This document shows, one piece after another, positions 57,567 through 64,000 of a DNA stretch of 64,000 bases. Position 1 is the first letter of the stretch; each line of letters starts with the position of its first letter. Source of the DNA: Paenibacillus sp. LS1 (GTDB taxonomy: Bacteria > Bacillota > Bacilli > Paenibacillales > Paenibacillaceae); assembly GCF_026013365.1 (NCBI RefSeq), contig NZ_JAPDOE010000002.1:682001-746000 (forward strand), in the 5' to 3' direction. Position numbers and translations under genes: made by a program. Below the pieces are notes generated by a model. It had not been told where the DNA came from and searched no databases. It was given only the letters and a program-made list of their open reading frames with translations.

Positions 57567-57986
57567 ATGACACGTATTGTTTCCAAAGAAGAACAGATTA
57601 TCAACCTGCTGAACGTGTTGGGCAACAAAATCAGTCCCAAGTTCGAACGCTGTACGGGTATCAGTTCCTCTCGCTTTGAAATTCTGCATGAGCTGGATCA
57701 GGTCGATGAGATTAACCAATCCATGCTGCAGAAAATCATTAACATTGATAGTGCTGCGATCACACGCCACTTGAAACAGCTTGAGGCGGACCTGATGGTT
57801 ACAAGACGCAAGAACCCCGAAGATAATCGGGTAACTTTTGTTCGTCTGATGGACCACGGTCGGAAGCAGATTGAAGGCTACAAAGCAGAGAAGACCAATT
57901 TCATCAACCAGATTTTGCAGGATTTCAGTGAAGACGAAGTTCAGGCTCTCGCCGATTACCTGGAACGTATGCAGAATAATTTCTAA
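57567..57986 (+). CDS. MarR family regulator
   Basis: A 139-residue MarR protein: helices ISPKFERCTGISSSRFEILHELDQ, HTH with QSMLQKIINIDSAAITRHLKQLEADLMV, wing RRKNPEDNRVTFVRLMDHGRK. The start is ATG 57567, seven bases after GGGAGG; the ATG at 57531 has none. Close to MhqR/YodB-type quinone and electrophile sensors in context: a nitroreductase gene follows by 27 bp and an ABM monooxygenase after that. Probably represses the operon through the 15-bp array at 57413-57469. Confidence 0.92.
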   Translation: MTRIVSKEEQIINLLNVLGNKISPKFERCTGISSSRFEILHELDQVDEINQSMLQKIINIDSAAITRHLKQLEADLMVTRRKNPEDNRVTFVRLMDHGRKQIEGYKAEKTNFINQILQDFSEDEVQALADYLERMQNNF

Positions 57987-58013
57987 ACCCATATATAGAG
58001 GAGAGATTTATCC

Positions 58014-58664
58014 ATGAGTACAATTGAAAGTAAATTCCAAAAGACAAATGATTTTAACGAAATTACTTACGGCCGCCGTTCTGTTAAGCTTTACGATTCT
58101 GAGGTAAAAATCAGCCGTGAAGAAATGACAGAAATTTTGGCAGAAGCTTCACGTGCACCTTCTTCCGTTAATATGCAACCTTGGCGTTTTCTCGTTGTAG
58201 ATACAGCTGAAGGCAAAGAAAAACTCGCTCCTCTTGCTAAATTCAATCAAAATCAAGTGTTGACTTCGGCAGCTGTGGTTGGCGTATTCATCGACATGAA
58301 TAATGCTGAATACCTGGAAGAGATCTTCAGCAAAGCGGTAGAGCATGGTTACATGCCACAAGAAGTTAAAGACGCACAAGTTCAATTTGTTAAACCTTAC
58401 TATGACAACATGCCTGCTGCCGATCTTCGCGACGTTAACCTGATTGATGCAGGTCTTGCTTCCATGCAATTGATGCTTGCTGCACGTGCTCATGGTTATG
58501 ACACCAACCCAATCGGTGGTTACGAAAAAGATCAAATTGCAGAAGCATTTGGCATGGACAAAGAGCGTTATCAACCGGTTATGTTGATCTCGATCGGTAA
58601 ATCGGCCAAAGATGGTCACCCTTCTTACCGTCTGCCAGTAGATACAATCACAACTTGGGCATAA
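58014..58664 (+). CDS. Nitroreductase family protein
   Basis: FMN- and NAD(P)H-dependent reductase of 216 residues. GRRSVKLYDSEVKIS carries the phosphate-binding Arg pair, RAPSSVNMQPWRFLVV the FMN Ser/Asn/Gln residues, and the C-terminal NPIGGYEKDQIAEAFGM and ISIGK complete the family. Members reduce quinones, nitroaromatics or flavins as part of electrophile resistance. GAGGAGAG lies before ATG 58014. It is the second gene of the marR operon, whose make-up resembles the mhqNOP type of operon in Bacillus. Confidence 0.93.
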   Translation: MSTIESKFQKTNDFNEITYGRRSVKLYDSEVKISREEMTEILAEASRAPSSVNMQPWRFLVVDTAEGKEKLAPLAKFNQNQVLTSAAVVGVFIDMNNAEYLEEIFSKAVEHGYMPQEVKDAQVQFVKPYYDNMPAADLRDVNLIDAGLASMQLMLAARAHGYDTNPIGGYEKDQIAEAFGMDKERYQPVMLISIGKSAKDGHPSYRLPVDTITTWA

Positions 58665-58668
58665 TATC

Positions 58669-58685
58669 AGGGACTGTTTCCCTGT
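58669..58685 (+). terminator. Weak hairpin between nitroreductase and ABM genes
   Basis: CAGGGA CTGTT TCCCTG without a T-run; more likely attenuating or mRNA-processing than a full terminator. Confidence 0.3.
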
Positions 58686-58754
58686 AAGTTACGATTGAAT
58701 TGGTCAATAAGCATACATTCTTAACAATTAAACACTATATGGAGGTTTTATATT

Positions 58755-59051
58755 ATGATTATCATTCACGCTCACCTGCAAGTTAAACCGGACCAAGAAC
58801 AAGCATTCCTCGCAGCTACGAAAGAACTGATTGCTGCTACACGTCAAGAAGAAGGTAACATCAGCTATGACCTGGCGAAAAGCACAGAACGCGAACAACA
58901 ATACACGATGATCGAGCTCTGGAAAGATGAAGCTGCTACAGCTTCCCACAACACAAGCGCGCATTTCCAAGCTTTTGTACAACAAGCAGCAGCATTCATG
59001 GCCGCTCCAATGAACGTTGAAGTATTTGCTGGAGAACAAGTTAAAGCTTAA
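58755..59051 (+). CDS. Antibiotic biosynthesis monooxygenase (ABM) domain protein
   Basis: A 98-residue dimeric ferredoxin-fold protein: MIIIHAHLQVKPDQEQAFLAATKELIAATRQEEGN, YDLAKSTEREQQYTMIELWKDEAATASHNTSAHFQAF, with the conserved His and Trp of quinol monooxygenases (YgiN-like). GGAGG lies eight bases before ATG 58755. Third gene of the marR-nitroreductase group, 90 bp after the nitroreductase. Together they suggest quinone detoxification. A strong hairpin follows. Confidence 0.9.
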   Translation: MIIIHAHLQVKPDQEQAFLAATKELIAATRQEEGNISYDLAKSTEREQQYTMIELWKDEAATASHNTSAHFQAFVQQAAAFMAAPMNVEVFAGEQVKA

Positions 59052-59088
59052 TTGCTCATTGACTGGCATGCGTAGTTGGCATGTGAAG

Positions 59089-59126
59089 AAGCCGCTCTTG
59101 GTCATATGACCGAGGGCGGCTTTTTT
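59089..59126. terminator. Terminator after the ABM gene
   Basis: AAGCCGCTCTTGGTCAT pairs with ATGACCGAGGGCGGCTT (two G-T pairs), T-run follows. Confidence 0.9.
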
Positions 59127-59163
59127 AGTTTTCTTTTGAAAATACGTTCACTTCAGATCCGCA

Positions 59164-60213
59164 TTACTTGGTGTACAAATCTTTCATTAATTCGCGATTT
59201 TTCTGAGTAAACAAGTCATTGTGCGAGGATACCATCCCATGTGCATTCGCATCAGGTGCCACATGCAACTTCGCCCGGTTCACAGCATTGGCTGCGTCCT
59301 GGAACGCTCCGGCAATCAGATGAAGCTTTCCTTCATGATGCAAAATATCACCCGCAGCATAGATGCCCGGTACGGATGTCTCGCTGACCGGAGTTCCTGC
59401 AATCCAATGATCCTTCATATCGATCTGAATATGACTGTTGACCAGCAATTCCTTATCGCGCTCATAGCCATAGTTAATGATGACCTCATCCACTGCCAAC
59501 TCAAGCGTTGCGCCATCCTCATTGCGTTTCAACACAACCGTCTCAATCTGTTGATGGTCGTCTGTGGCGACCAATTTCTCGATCGTGGTATTAAGGAGAC
59601 ACTCGACCGAACTGTTGCCAAGACGAGATATTTCAGCTTCATGCCCCTTCAAAGTATCTTTCCGATATGTCAGATAGACTTGTTTGGCAATAAATGCAAG
59701 TTCATTCGCCCAATCAATCGCCGCATTCCCTCCACCGGAAATGAGCACCGTTTTATCTTTGAAGCGGGAGAGTGATTTGACGGTGTAATGTAGATTGGAC
59801 ACTTCAAAACGTTCTGCTCCTTCAATCTCCAGTTTGATTGGTTTCAGGATTCCTCCTCCAATGGCCAAGATCACGGTTTTGGAGTAATGCACCTCTGTGG
59901 AGGCTGTGTGCAGTGCAAAATACCCCTGTTCATCTTTGGATATGGACGTGACCTTTTCTCCAAGAACCACCTCTGGCTGAAATGTCAGTCCCTGATTGAC
60001 GATCTGTTCGATCAACTGGGCACCGGGAACAGGTTGTAATCCTCCTACATCCCAGATCATCTTTTCAGGATAGACATGTACCTTTCCGCCCAGATAGGGC
60101 TGGAATTCAATAATTTTCGTTTTCATCTCACGCAGTCCACTATAAAAAGCCGAAAATAAACCAGCGGGTCCTCCGCCGATAATGGTTACATCAAATACTT
60201 CACGCTCGTTCAT
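59164..60213 (-). CDS. yumC: Ferredoxin/flavodoxin-NADP+ reductase, thioredoxin-reductase type (YumC)
   Basis: Transfers electrons from NADPH to ferredoxin or flavodoxin. The 349-residue flavoprotein has FAD site FDVTIIGGGPAGLFSAFYSG (about 6-25), NADPH site KTVLISGGGNAAIDWANELAF and the C-terminal GIYAAGDIL, as in Bacillus YumC and without the CxxC of thioredoxin reductase. Start ATG 60213 with GAGGGC upstream. A Fur box lies about 70 bp upstream, so iron starvation should induce it, consistent with feeding electrons to siderophore-iron reductases such as the FhuF-like protein. Confidence 0.92.
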   Translation of the reverse strand: MNEREVFDVTIIGGGPAGLFSAFYSGLREMKTKIIEFQPYLGGKVHVYPEKMIWDVGGLQPVPGAQLIEQIVNQGLTFQPEVVLGEKVTSISKDEQGYFALHTASTEVHYSKTVILAIGGGILKPIKLEIEGAERFEVSNLHYTVKSLSRFKDKTVLISGGGNAAIDWANELAFIAKQVYLTYRKDTLKGHEAEISRLGNSSVECLLNTTIEKLVATDDHQQIETVVLKRNEDGATLELAVDEVIINYGYERDKELLVNSHIQIDMKDHWIAGTPVSETSVPGIYAAGDILHHEGKLHLIAGAFQDAANAVNRAKLHVAPDANAHGMVSSHNDLFTQKNRELMKDLYTK

Positions 60214-60283
60214 CCTGTATGCCCTCATTTCTAAATATGTTCTGCCCAATGATGGGCCGGTTCACGTATTGGAAACATATTTT

Positions 60284-60302
60284 AATAATGATTCTCATTA
60301 TC
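60284..60302. promoter_or_regulatory. Fur box of the ferredoxin reductase gene
   Basis: AATAATGATTCTCATTATC matches the Fur consensus at 16 of 19 positions; it is 71-89 bp before the start at 60213. Confidence 0.78.
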
Positions 60303-60404
60303 ATTAAATATGATAGCAAGGATGGGCGCTCATGCGAATACACAAATCACGAATTCCATATGTATTATTGTCTAATTTAATTCAAGTACATGTTGGAATT
60401 AGTA

Positions 60405-61238
60405 TTAATGGCTTTCTAACTGATCCACATATGCTGAGGGTGATACACCGAATTTATTTTTAAAAACTCTGCTGAAATATAACGGATTGGGATACCCTAC
60501 ACTGATTGCAACATCACGGATAAGAAAATGCCCAGACTTCAGTAGATCCCTTGCCCTCTCCATCCGATGATGGATGACATAATCAATCGGTCGAAATCCC
60601 GTATACTTATGAAAAAAATAGGAAAATTGCTTGGAATTCATGCCATGTGTCTCTGCCAACTCGTCCAGTGTCAGTGGATTCATGTAATTGACATTAATGT
60701 AGGACAGAGCTTCCTCAATGACTTGTTCACTCGGAGAAGTTACACTTTCCCGCTGCCTATACCCCATCAGAACCTCGACCATGATACTGAGAAATAGTTG
60801 CTTCACTCGAAGCTTTTCCATCCCCCCCGGATGATAAGCATGTTCCTGCAACATCGCCAATAATTCTACGATCCTCGGATTGACTGCCTGATCCATTTTG
60901 AAATGGACCTTCAATGCATTGTGGACGTCTTGTTTTTTTTCCTCATTCATCTTGTCCGCCCCATAGAATACAGCGTAGTATTCATACTCGGTTTCGCTGA
61001 TCACGCGGGAATCCATCTTCATGCCAGGAGCCGCATGAAACACAGACCCTGACTGTAATTCGTAGTTCGTTCCATTGACCGTCATTCGTGCTTCTCCACG
61101 CATCACAAAAAGAAACCCGTACTTCTCGGTTTTAAATTCACGCAGGATACTTCTGGACTGAATCACCAATCGGTTGACCTCATGTATCTCATAATGACTG
61201 CTTGCAAATGTGTTGGCTAACTGCTCTACATCGATCAT
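60405..61238 (-). CDS. AraC family regulator with cupin N-terminus
   Basis: A 277-residue AraC regulator. Cupin domain (about 30-110: KYGFLFVMRGEARMTVNGTNYELQSGSVFHAAPG) and double HTH (about 175-275: LTLDELAETHGMNSKQFSYFFHKYTG, RDVAISVGYPNPLYFSRVFKNKFGVSPSAY). Resembles the N-terminal part of the Btr-like protein but has no binding-protein domain. GCAGGT lies before ATG 61238. It precedes the Fur-controlled ferredoxin reductase gene, so a link with iron is possible but not shown; its target may also be the adjacent BBE-type oxidase. Confidence 0.9.
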   Translation of the reverse strand: MIDVEQLANTFASSHYEIHEVNRLVIQSRSILREFKTEKYGFLFVMRGEARMTVNGTNYELQSGSVFHAAPGMKMDSRVISETEYEYYAVFYGADKMNEEKKQDVHNALKVHFKMDQAVNPRIVELLAMLQEHAYHPGGMEKLRVKQLFLSIMVEVLMGYRQRESVTSPSEQVIEEALSYINVNYMNPLTLDELAETHGMNSKQFSYFFHKYTGFRPIDYVIHHRMERARDLLKSGHFLIRDVAISVGYPNPLYFSRVFKNKFGVSPSAYVDQLESH

Positions 61239-61311
61239 GGCGTGTACCTGCTTTCTATATCAATGAGTTAATTTCATTTATGGTTTTGGCATTCATACTA
61301 ACATACATAGC

Positions 61312-61338
61312 AAAAAACACGCCAATTAAGGCGTGTTT
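61312..61338 (-). terminator. Terminator of the BBE oxidase gene
   Basis: AAACACGCC / GGCGTGTTT with a 6-nt AT-rich loop, then TTTTTTG on the minus strand. Confidence 0.88.
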
Positions 61339-61376
61339 CTTCACTCATTGAACAGAATTGAACAGGTTACAATGGA

Positions 61377-62726
61377 TTATACTCTCCGAGCCGGCGTGAT
61401 GCTTTGCGGATTGTTAAACACATTTTTCGGGTCATACTTGGCTTTGACTCTCCGCAGTCTGGCATAGTTGGCTCCATAGTACACTGGACCGGAATTCTTG
61501 ATCCCTTGGTCTGGAACGTTGATATAGGAACCCACAATGTATGGTTGCAATTTCTTGCGAGTATTACGAGCGAGTGCGATATTTTTGGCGGCATGGGATG
61601 GTTTGAGCCACGTACTGGTCCATTCCACATAGAACTTCTCTTTGCGCCAGAAGAACGCCGTTGATCTAGGTGATTTGCGACTTACCGCTCCGCCCCAGTT
61701 GAGGAAATAGAACCCGCCTGGTCCCTCTTCCAAGTTCTCCAAAAATGCGCGCATCGATTTAATCGCTTTGTCGGGGAATGGTTTTCGTCCAAAACCGGAC
61801 GAGAACTGGTTGCTATACCTTTGAGTCTCGGTCGGATCAGGTTGTAATAAGAACTTCACAACTTCTGTGTAAGGTAACAAACGAACAATGGAACTTGTCG
61901 GTGTGCCAACACTCGTAATTGGCCGTAATAAACGGAGAGCCTCTGTTTTAGAGCCTAAGAACAGCCCTTCCATAAGGACGTTGCCACCCTTTTTCGGTCC
62001 GATGGACAACTCGCTGCCCAGTCTCGTATCAACTGAGGGAGCCCACCTCTGCCATACTTTAAGTACCTCTTCGAATTGAGACCATGGCCAGGTGATTTTA
62101 AATACAGTAGCCTTCGCTGGAGCACGGCGCACTTTGAATTTGTAACGAGTGTATACTCCGAAGTTACCACCGCCTCCTCCCCGCGAGGCCCAAAAGAGAT
62201 CCGCATTACGATTTTTATTGGCCCGAATCACTTTTCCGTTGGCATCCACCATCTCTACCTCAAGCAAGTTATCACTGATAAGACCGATGGTACGCTGGAG
62301 AGGCCCGATTCCCCCACCTAATGTAATTCCACCGATCCCTACGGTAGGGCTATCACCAAAAGGAGCTATGAATCCTTGCTTGGCGAGGGTATTCGCAATT
62401 CTTCCCACTCGATTACCCGTCCCCACAACAACGGTTCCATTTTTCTTATCAAGCTTAATGGAATTCAGATCACTCACATCAATCACAATTCCGCCGTTAA
62501 CCTGTGAAAGATTGACCTCAAGCGCATGTCTGCCACTACGCGGCCTGATCGGTACATTGTTTTCAAGAGCCCATTTGATGGCATTAGAAACATCTTTCGT
62601 TTTTTGGGCAAATACAAAGACTTTAGGATATTTGTCAGTATGCGGGTCCCAGTTTTTGCGCGCCGCTTCATATCCCGGATCTCCTTTATAAATAACCCGT
62701 CCGGTAAGCTTTGTTGATGATTTCAC
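61377..62726 (-). CDS. FAD-linked oxidase, berberine-bridge-enzyme type
   Basis: A 449-residue PCMH-type flavoprotein. RPRSGRHALEVNLSQ carries the covalent His, the segment GDSPTVGIGGITLGGGIGPLQRTIGLISDNLLEVEMVD is the FAD fold core, SRGGGGGNFGVYTRYKF is next, and the C-terminal NYARLRRVKAKYDPKNVFNNPQSI is the BBE domain. In bicovalent enzymes a Cys occupies the position before PTVGIGG; here it is Ser, so flavinylation should be through His only. GTG 62726 is six bases after AGGGAG, while GTG 62735 abuts it. Likely oxidises sugars or small alcohols. No secretion signal. Confidence 0.9.
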   Translation of the reverse strand: MKSSTKLTGRVIYKGDPGYEAARKNWDPHTDKYPKVFVFAQKTKDVSNAIKWALENNVPIRPRSGRHALEVNLSQVNGGIVIDVSDLNSIKLDKKNGTVVVGTGNRVGRIANTLAKQGFIAPFGDSPTVGIGGITLGGGIGPLQRTIGLISDNLLEVEMVDANGKVIRANKNRNADLFWASRGGGGGNFGVYTRYKFKVRRAPAKATVFKITWPWSQFEEVLKVWQRWAPSVDTRLGSELSIGPKKGGNVLMEGLFLGSKTEALRLLRPITSVGTPTSSIVRLLPYTEVVKFLLQPDPTETQRYSNQFSSGFGRKPFPDKAIKSMRAFLENLEEGPGGFYFLNWGGAVSRKSPRSTAFFWRKEKFYVEWTSTWLKPSHAAKNIALARNTRKKLQPYIVGSYINVPDQGIKNSGPVYYGANYARLRRVKAKYDPKNVFNNPQSITPARRV

Positions 62727-62850
62727 ACGTCCCACTCCCTATTGAACAAATGTTCTACAGTATTGCAACACAAGGCACTTTATACTGTATGAAGGGCATT
62801 CGCGGAGGGAATGGGCTGATGCCTTAATTTCAAAGTTCGTGTTTCAGAGG

Positions 62851-62900
62851 ACTCAAAAAGGAATTTCCCTTTCAGGCACAGAACAGCCTTGAGGAAAATC
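62851..62900 (-). terminator. Imperfect terminator of the MarR gene
   Basis: AAGGGATTTTCCTCAAGGC and GCCTGAAAGGGAAATTCCTT pair partly; T-run follows on the minus strand. Confidence 0.5.
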
Positions 62901-62915
62901 CCTTTTATCTCGAAA

Positions 62916-63443
62916 CTAGTCGCTGCTCGAATCGGAATCAATTCTGATTAACTTGCGCGCTTCCTGTTCCTTTTCACCATACCAGACGAGCACGTCGGCA
63001 AACAAATCCATGATGCGGACAAAGTTCTGCTTATCTGCTTCTGAAATCTGATCTGCATACTTGAAAATCTCATCAAAGCAAAGCTTCCTTACAAATTCGG
63101 TATACTTCGCATATACCTCGCGACCTTTCGCCGAAGGTTTGACGTATATGTCTTTGCGGTTACCGCTTAAATGAAATTTTTCGAGCAGCCCTTTTTCCGT
63201 CAGATTCTTCACGTTCTTGGAAAATGTACTTCGACTTACGCCCAGGCGTGCGGCCATTTCCGACATCTTCTCTTCTTTGTCCTCGGCTTCCAGAATGTAT
63301 TCCAGCGTCTGAATCTGTGAAGCCGAGAACATCATGTCTGTACCATAACTTCGCTGCAGCTTATAGGTGTTCGAGTACGCATTACCGTATTTGATAATTT
63401 TCTCAATCAGTTCCCGATGGTCGCCCATCCAATCTAATTTCAT
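62916..63443 (-). CDS. MarR family regulator
   Basis: A 175-residue MarR protein: SASQIQTLEYILEAEDKEEKMSEMAARLGVSRSTFSKNVKNLTEKGLLEKF holds the HTH, HLSGNRKDIYVKPSAKGREVY the wing, with long N- and C-terminal helices for dimerisation and an acidic Ser-rich tail (IDSDSSSD). AAAGGG lies before ATG 63443. It is 46 bp downstream of the alpha/beta hydrolase gene in the same direction, so hydrolase and regulator may be one operon. Effector unknown. Confidence 0.91.
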   Translation of the reverse strand: MKLDWMGDHRELIEKIIKYGNAYSNTYKLQRSYGTDMMFSASQIQTLEYILEAEDKEEKMSEMAARLGVSRSTFSKNVKNLTEKGLLEKFHLSGNRKDIYVKPSAKGREVYAKYTEFVRKLCFDEIFKYADQISEADKQNFVRIMDLFADVLVWYGEKEQEARKLIRIDSDSSSD

Positions 63444-63489
63444 GCGTAATCCCTTTCATATTCAGATTCTCTCTCTTACTCTACTGAAA

Positions 63490-64000
63490 TCAGATCCGTT
63501 TTTCAATCCATGTAATTGCTTCCTCAATAACATCATCGCGAGTCGGTTCATTAAATATCTCATGCATTAGATGAGCATAAATTTTGAGTGTTTTATCTGT
63601 TGAAGCAATATCGCCGTAAAAGTCACGGGAATCCTTTTCGCTGACCAGTCCATCATTGTCCCCATGCAGTACAAGCACGGGATCTGTAAACTGCTTGGCG
63701 TTCTCCTTCAGCCAGGTTATGCCATTTCCCAAACTGTTAAATAAATCTACAGAGATCTGCTTTTCCACCAGCGGGTCATTCGCGTAAGCGGATACAACTG
63801 TAGGATCACTGCATACTCCGCTGCCCAGCTCATTCGGAAAATACGTGCCTGTAGGAAGATCCATTGGCAGTTCTCCGGCAACTTTTGTATTGTAACGAGT
63901 GAGTGCTCCGGATAGTACGATGCCTTTGACCTTGCCTGGATATTTCGTTCCAAAGGATGAGGTTGCAAAACCGCCCATACTATGCCCGATGATATACAGT
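63490..64000 (-). CDS. Alpha/beta hydrolase, serine aminopeptidase/lysophospholipase type (partial, 5' end outside window)
   Basis: The reading frame runs to the edge of the window. Upstream of the internal ATG at 63978 the bases still code for YIIGHSMGGF, so the Met of the nucleophile elbow GHSMGG is not the start; the first half of the protein is missing. Visible: GIVLSGAL after the elbow, VLVLHGDNDGLVSEKDS with the catalytic Asp, and the His in YAHLMHEIFNEPTRDDV. The pattern suits monoacylglycerol lipase or lysophospholipase-like enzymes. Forms a pair with the MarR gene downstream. Confidence 0.88.
   Translation of the reverse strand, partial: LYIIGHSMGGFATSSFGTKYPGKVKGIVLSGALTRYNTKVAGELPMDLPTGTYFPNELGSGVCSDPTVVSAYANDPLVEKQISVDLFNSLGNGITWLKENAKQFTDPVLVLHGDNDGLVSEKDSRDFYGDIASTDKTLKIYAHLMHEIFNEPTRDDVIEEAITWIEKRI

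Overview
The window looks like chromosomal DNA of a Gram-positive, endospore-forming member of the Paenibacillaceae, most likely Paenibacillus. This rests on GGAGG-type ribosome binding sites in front of almost every gene, many GTG/TTG starts, Bacillus-type small proteins (YutE, YnzC, YuzB, YtxH, YkvA relatives), a LysM gamma-D-glutamyl-diaminopimelate endopeptidase, a Btr-like siderophore regulator, an AraM-type glycerol-1-phosphate dehydrogenase and a very large BclA-like collagen protein. I see no insertion sequence, prophage block, CRISPR array or rRNA. One tRNA (Leu, anticodon CAG) is present. The species is inferred, not proven.

Layout. 0-7 kb: secreted L-asparaginase, an O-methyltransferase, a THUMP rRNA methyltransferase, an LTA-synthase-type sulfatase, a cytidine-deaminase-like protein and a DsbA/FrnE-like oxidoreductase behind a clear promoter and palindrome. 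7-16 kb: mostly small housekeeping or unknown genes on the minus strand, with the M14 endopeptidase and glutamate racemase (cell wall), a three-gene YutE/DUF4261 operon headed by a 36-residue membrane peptide, and a holin-like protein. 16-24 kb: a duplicated-HTH protein, glycerol-1-phosphate dehydrogenase, tRNA-Leu, Gfo/Idh/MocA dehydrogenase, DoxX protein, a Cache-GGDEF diguanylate cyclase, a spermidine-synthase-like protein and a LysR regulator.

24-28 kb: two regulator/dehydrogenase pairs, AraC with SDR and Atu4866 protein, and an AdhR/NmlR-like MerR with an SDR; the MerR pair shares two operators, each in the spacer of a divergent promoter. 28-33 kb: four-carbon sugar-acid (threonate/erythronate) catabolism: GntP permease, OtnK-type kinase, LtnD/GarR-type dehydrogenase and a divergent GntR regulator with palindromic operators and a cre site. 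33-39 kb: a bicupin oxalate decarboxylase with an altered lid, a methyltransferase, and the fructose operon fruR-fruK-fruA. 39-42.5 kb: a G1 glutamic peptidase, an unknown protein, an FAD oxidoreductase and YnzC.

42.6-49.1 kb is one gene for a collagen-like protein of about 2180 residues with roughly 650 Gly-X-Thr triplets and a C-terminal globular domain of about 160 residues. Next to it sit an epimerase-like gene and a TetR regulator; four copies of a TTGATCAAT-centred motif lie around these three genes.

51.5-60.3 kb is an iron-acquisition block: FhuF-like reductase, two lipoprotein siderophore-binding proteins, a Btr-like AraC/binding-protein fusion, an AraC gene that runs in frame and without a stop into the second lipoprotein gene across an internal Fur box, and a YumC-type ferredoxin-NADP reductase. 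Four Fur boxes can be read, but no permease or ATPase gene is present. Inside this block lies a MarR/nitroreductase/monooxygenase operon preceded by four near-palindromes at an exact 15-bp period. The window ends with an AraC regulator, a berberine-bridge-type oxidase, a MarR regulator and a truncated alpha/beta hydrolase.

The best candidates for something new are the AraC/lipoprotein continuous reading frame with its internal Fur promoter, and the giant collagen gene with the TetR-type motifs around it.
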